A model generated the notes under the pieces. The model was not told the origin of the DNA, ran no database searches, and saw nothing but the letters and a program-made list of their open reading frames with translations. Shown piece by piece: positions 12,247-15,015 of a DNA stretch of 15,015 nt; the stretch's first letter is position 1, and each line of letters begins with the position of its first letter. The DNA is taken from positions 1-15,015 of the forward strand of contig DASWJQ010000009.1 of the NCBI GenBank assembly GCA_036397095.1, read 5' to 3'. The translations under genes were made by a program, and so were the position numbers. This stretch comes from DASWJQ01 sp036397095 (GTDB lineage: Bacteria; Chloroflexota; Anaerolineae; Anaerolineales; E44-bin32).

Positions 12247-13425
12247 CTAGCCCACCGTCTGCCCGTACTTCTGAGCCCCAGTCGCTTGGAGCAGCCGGTC
12301 GTAGAGATTGGCGGTGGATGCCACCATTGGTCCGGCCAGGAAGGCGCGCCTTACGAGATGTCTGCCCGCCTGACCGAGACGTTGTCGCAGAGCTGGGTCG
12401 CCCATGAGGCTCGCCAGGTGGTTGGCCAGAGTGTCCGAATCCCCCAAGGGGTAGGTCAGGCCGGTGTCCGCCTGGCGGATCAGGTCGGTCACCCCCGGAA
12501 CCCGGCTGCCAATCACTGGTTTGCCGGCGGCCATTGCTTCCAGCAGACTGAAAGGCAAGCCTTCCATCCTGGTTGCCAATACGACACTGTCGAGTTCGGC
12601 CAGGAGCTCGGCTACATCGTCCCGGTATCCAAGAAAGACGACCTGCCGCGCCAGCCCCAAACGCTCGACCAGGGCTCGCAGTTTGGCCTCCAGCGGCCCG
12701 TCGCCGATGAACACGACCTTGTAGTCAACAACGGGCGCACGCTGCCGCAAGCGAGCCGCGGCGTGAATCAGGTCCTCCGGCTGCTTGGGCCGGCGCAGGC
12801 GGGCGAGCATGCCGATCAGGTGGCACTCGGGGCCGACCTCAAGCCGGCGCCGTAAACCGGACCGCATCGATGGAGCCTGGTCGGGCAGGTCCACTCCATT
12901 ACTAATGACCGTCACCATGCCAGCATGGCCGAGGCCGGCCTGCCAGGCTCCATCCCACTCGGAAGCCGAAACACAGACAATGTGATCCCCGAAGTGCGCC
13001 GCCCCGCGTTCGAGGGCCAGAAAGAACCAGCGCCGCCAGCCGGCAACTTGGCGGAAGGCGAAGCCATGGGGGGTGTAGATGACGACTGGCACCCTGACCA
13101 GAGGCCGGAGCATGCGCCCCAGGAAGCCGGCCTTGGAAGCATGCAGGTGCAAGACATGTGGCCGGACCCGCCGGATCAGCCGCCACAGGGCGAGCGCGGC
13201 ACGCAAATCGGCCAATGGGCGAATCTCGCGGACGAGAGGCAGTCGAACGTAGGGAATGCCCAGCTCACGTATCCGCCGGCCAAGCCAGCCATCCTGAGGA
13301 CATGCCACGGTGACCTGAAAGTCAGCCGGGTCAAGTCCCTTGGCCAAGTACCAGACGTGCAGCGCCGCGCCCGTGACCGTTGGCTGGCTGACCAGTAAGA
13401 CTCTGCGCCGGCAGGACGTGGTCAC
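12247..13425 (-). CDS. Glycosyltransferase, GT4 family
   Basis: 392-residue GT-B enzyme of the type found in capsule and exopolysaccharide clusters. The acceptor half has TGAALHVWYLAKGL (18-31), the HLHASKAGFLGR segment (93-104) and YTPHGFAF (117-124), all typical of GT4 exopolysaccharide transferases. The linker reads VISNGVDL (173-180). The donor half shows LARLRRPKQPEDLI (207-220), VFIGDGPLEAKLR (238-250) and an intact E-x7-E, E288 and E296 in MEGLPFSLLEAMAAGKPVIG (287-306). No membrane segment is evident. The start is GTG at 13425 with GAGG 6 bases upstream. The gene follows another GT4 gene after 93 bases and precedes the EamA gene, all on one strand. Donor sugar unknown. Confidence 0.92.
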   Translation of the reverse strand: MTTSCRRRVLLVSQPTVTGAALHVWYLAKGLDPADFQVTVACPQDGWLGRRIRELGIPYVRLPLVREIRPLADLRAALALWRLIRRVRPHVLHLHASKAGFLGRMLRPLVRVPVVIYTPHGFAFRQVAGWRRWFFLALERGAAHFGDHIVCVSASEWDGAWQAGLGHAGMVTVISNGVDLPDQAPSMRSGLRRRLEVGPECHLIGMLARLRRPKQPEDLIHAAARLRQRAPVVDYKVVFIGDGPLEAKLRALVERLGLARQVVFLGYRDDVAELLAELDSVVLATRMEGLPFSLLEAMAAGKPVIGSRVPGVTDLIRQADTGLTYPLGDSDTLANHLASLMGDPALRQRLGQAGRHLVRRAFLAGPMVASTANLYDRLLQATGAQKYGQTVG

Positions 13426-13460
13426 CGGCCGCCTCGATCAAACGCCGTTCCATCAGTGGC

Positions 13461-13505
13461 GATCGCCCCCCAACTCCCTTGGGGTCTCTCGTCGGGTGGT
13501 TGGGG
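13461..13505. other. Alternative hairpins between two GT4 genes
   Basis: CCCCAA (13468-13473) pairs perfectly with TTGGGG at 13479-13484 (loop of 5) and equally with TTGGGG at 13500-13505, so two mutually exclusive 6-bp hairpins are possible. An overlapping palindrome, ggcgatcgcc, ends at 13467. No T-run follows on the minus strand. The arrangement could influence read-through between the genes, but the stems are short. Confidence 0.35.
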
Positions 13506-13518
13506 CAAAAGGGAAGCC

Positions 13519-14577
13519 CTAAGCGAGCAACCCAGCGAGGCGTTGGGCCAGCCCCGCCAGACTATGTTCAGATTCGACACGTCGACGCAAGACTTGCCCG
13601 ATCTGACCCAGCCTGGCCGCGTCCATCTCAAGCAAAGTTTGAACGCGGTCAGCCAACTGAATCGGGTTGTCGTGAGCCACCAACAACTCGTCGGCATAGG
13701 TCCCCAGTGTAGCCCGGAAGCCGGCGGCAGCCACCAGCGAAAGCCGGCCACAGCTCAAGGCTTCGAGCGGCGTCTTGTCGCCAAAACCGGTCCGTGCCAG
13801 GTTGACGTGCAGCCGACAGGTGCGGTACCAGTCAGGCATATCCTTCCACGCCACCGCCGGCGCAAATGCTACGGTCTCATCCAAACCCAATGCTTCGACC
13901 ATGGCAGCCAGCTCAGCGGCGTAAATCCGGTCCACTCCTGTCAGCGGATTACCCAACAGCATCACCTGGAACGCTGGCGCCCCGCGTCGGCGCAGTTCAT
14001 CCGCCGCCAGAATCAGGGTCTTTTGATTCTTGGCTGCCGACAGTCGACCGGCATACAGGATCACCGGCGCTCGCATATCGGTACCGGCTCCTGGCGTGAA
14101 GTGGTCCGTATCGATCCCATGACCGATGACGCGTAGACGGTCGTGGGGCAGTGGATACGTGTCTTCAAACGCCGTGACCACTTCGTCGGCCGCCCTATTT
14201 GCCAGGCGCAGTCGCCAGTCGACCCGAGGATGCACATACCAGAGAACCAGCCGGATGCCCCGCATGCGCAGCAAGGGTGCCGCCAGAGCTGCGGCAAGGG
14301 GGTTCATATGGGAAAAAGCGGCCACATAACGATGCTTGGCCAGGAGCCGTATCAGGTGCCGGTAGAAAGCTATCATCTTCTGCAATTGGTTGGCACCACT
14401 GCCGCCGGCCAATGGGAAAACCGAGATTCCTTGACTTAGCCCGAACCGGCCAGCACGCCATGTGATGACATCAATCGCGTCAAATGACGGGCGGATGGCC
14501 CTGATCCAACTCGTGGCAAAGCCCAGGGCCGGGTCATCCTCGTCACAGGCGAAGTTGAACCACAGCAGACGGCTCAT
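13519..14577 (-). CDS. Glycosyltransferase, GT4 family, variant E-x7-E motif
   Basis: 352-residue GT-B transferase. The N-terminal half has FSHMNPLAAAL (88-98) and WYVHPRVDW (113-121), a substrate-loop motif of GT4 proteins. The linker is VIGHGIDTDHF (150-160). The donor half has YAGRLSAAKNQKTLIL (175-190) with the basic Lys, and FQVMLLGNPLTG (203-214). In the usual E-x7-E motif only the second Glu is present (E272). The first position is G264 within GFGDKTPLEALSCG. A GxxDK form at this place occurs in a subset of GT4 proteins, so it may still be active. The ATG at 14577 has no clear ribosome binding site, and the upstream glycosyltransferase ends 36 bases away on the same strand. Confidence 0.87.
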   Translation of the reverse strand: MSRLLWFNFACDEDDPALGFATSWIRAIRPSFDAIDVITWRAGRFGLSQGISVFPLAGGSGANQLQKMIAFYRHLIRLLAKHRYVAAFSHMNPLAAALAAPLLRMRGIRLVLWYVHPRVDWRLRLANRAADEVVTAFEDTYPLPHDRLRVIGHGIDTDHFTPGAGTDMRAPVILYAGRLSAAKNQKTLILAADELRRRGAPAFQVMLLGNPLTGVDRIYAAELAAMVEALGLDETVAFAPAVAWKDMPDWYRTCRLHVNLARTGFGDKTPLEALSCGRLSLVAAAGFRATLGTYADELLVAHDNPIQLADRVQTLLEMDAARLGQIGQVLRRRVESEHSLAGLAQRLAGLLA

Positions 14578-14613
14578 GTTTGCACTAGGGGAGTCACAAA
14601 CCTACCGACCGGG

Positions 14614-15015
14614 TCAGGCGCCACTCTCCCCCCGCTTGCTCCGGCAGTCCTCGAACATCTGTCGATAGGCCCGGCGGTAGGTTGACCAGGAAGGCAGGGC
14701 CCCTTCCACAACCGCCCGCTTGCCGGCCTTACCAAACCGCGCACGTTCGACCGGATCGCGGGCCAGTGAGAGGATGGCCCGGGCCAGCGCAAGGTGGTCC
14801 CCTACTGCCACCACCCGGCAGCTAACGCCCTCGAATAAGAGTTCGCCGGCCAGGCCGACGTCCGTCGTGATGACCGGCAAGCCGGCGGCGGCCGCTTCCA
14901 AGGCCACCCTCGGCCAGCCTTCATAATTGGACGGCAAAACGAAGACATCGAACTCGGGGAACCGTTCCGCCAGATCGTCACTCCACGCTTCGAGGCGCAC
15001 GACTTTGCCAAGCCC
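14614..15015 (-). CDS. Glycosyltransferase, GT4 family, C-terminal part (cut by window edge)
   Basis: Only the last 133 codons are in the window; the 5' part lies beyond position 15015, and the frame is open to the edge. The visible part is the donor-binding half of a GT4 enzyme. It starts GLGKVVRLEAWSDDL, then FDVFVLPSNYEGWPRVALEA with an intact E-x7-E (fragment residues 32 and 40), then GLPVITTDVGLAGELL and a C-terminal helical tail. A GTG at 15000 would be an internal codon, not a start. It is the most upstream visible gene of the glycosyltransferase run on this strand. Confidence 0.9.
   Translation of the reverse strand, partial: GLGKVVRLEAWSDDLAERFPEFDVFVLPSNYEGWPRVALEAAAAGLPVITTDVGLAGELLFEGVSCRVVAVGDHLALARAILSLARDPVERARFGKAGKRAVVEGALPSWSTYRRAYRQMFEDCRSKRGESGA

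Noticed and set aside
1..15015. Defence system, mobile element or biosynthetic gene cluster with a novel core enzyme
   Set aside because: No transposase, integrase, restriction, toxin-antitoxin, cas or retron-like protein is visible. The NYN nuclease is a YacP-type housekeeping protein, and the CBS and J-domain proteins are not in a defence-like arrangement.

Overview
The window is high-GC bacterial chromosome, by eye above 60% GC. It holds 17 genes I am confident of (one cut by the right edge), one frameshifted small gene and a few doubtful short ORFs. No decisive taxonomic marker such as rRNA is present. Several features look most like Chloroflexota of the Anaerolineae/Ardenticatenia type: a recR-ybaB-dnaX block, a YacP-like NYN nuclease, a LysM plus lamin-tail envelope protein, a repeat-bearing lipoprotein with a LamG-like C-terminus, and intergenic heptamer repeats. 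That placement is inference.

Layout. (1) 1-345: gene-free, carrying degenerate heptamer repeats and a small inverted repeat. (2) 346-2981, minus strand: dnaX, ybaB and recR, the usual DNA replication/repair block. A candidate promoter lies at about 3082-3110, and ybaB and recR overlap in TTGA. (3) 3188-3379, plus strand: tatA, divergent from dnaX, with a perfect TATAAT and a strong hairpin terminator. (4) 3431-7608, minus strand: a LysM/lamin-tail membrane protein, two tandem GT2-type glycosyltransferase paralogues, a GT4 glycosyltransferase and a small DUF1992-like gene that appears to have lost one base. From the first GT2 gene onward each start overlaps the preceding stop. (5) 7662-8144, plus strand: YacP-like NYN nuclease. 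(6) 8154-10982, minus strand: a CBS-pair protein with its own promoter, a secreted lipoprotein with its own promoter, a J-domain coiled-coil protein and a four-helix membrane protein. (7) 11269-15015, minus strand: three more GT4 glycosyltransferases, the first cut by the window edge, and an EamA/DMT transporter.

How it fits together. There are six glycosyltransferases in two groups (5833-6813, 4826-5833 and 3591-4829; and 12247-13425, 13519-14577 and 14614-15015), and envelope proteins lie between them. This suggests a surface glycan or glycolipid assembly region. No polymerase, flippase, priming transferase or sugar-nucleotide gene is visible here, so the product cannot be named. The remainder is housekeeping or small regulatory and stress genes.

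I see no rRNA, tRNA, CRISPR array, IS element, phage gene or defence system. The most useful unusual items are the frameshifted DUF1992 gene beside the tatA terminator, the in-frame 18-nt tandem repeat in the lipoprotein, the tandem GT2 pair, the J-domain placed between coiled coils, a 24-codon ORF bridging a glycosyltransferase and the EamA gene, and the heptamer repeats downstream of recR.
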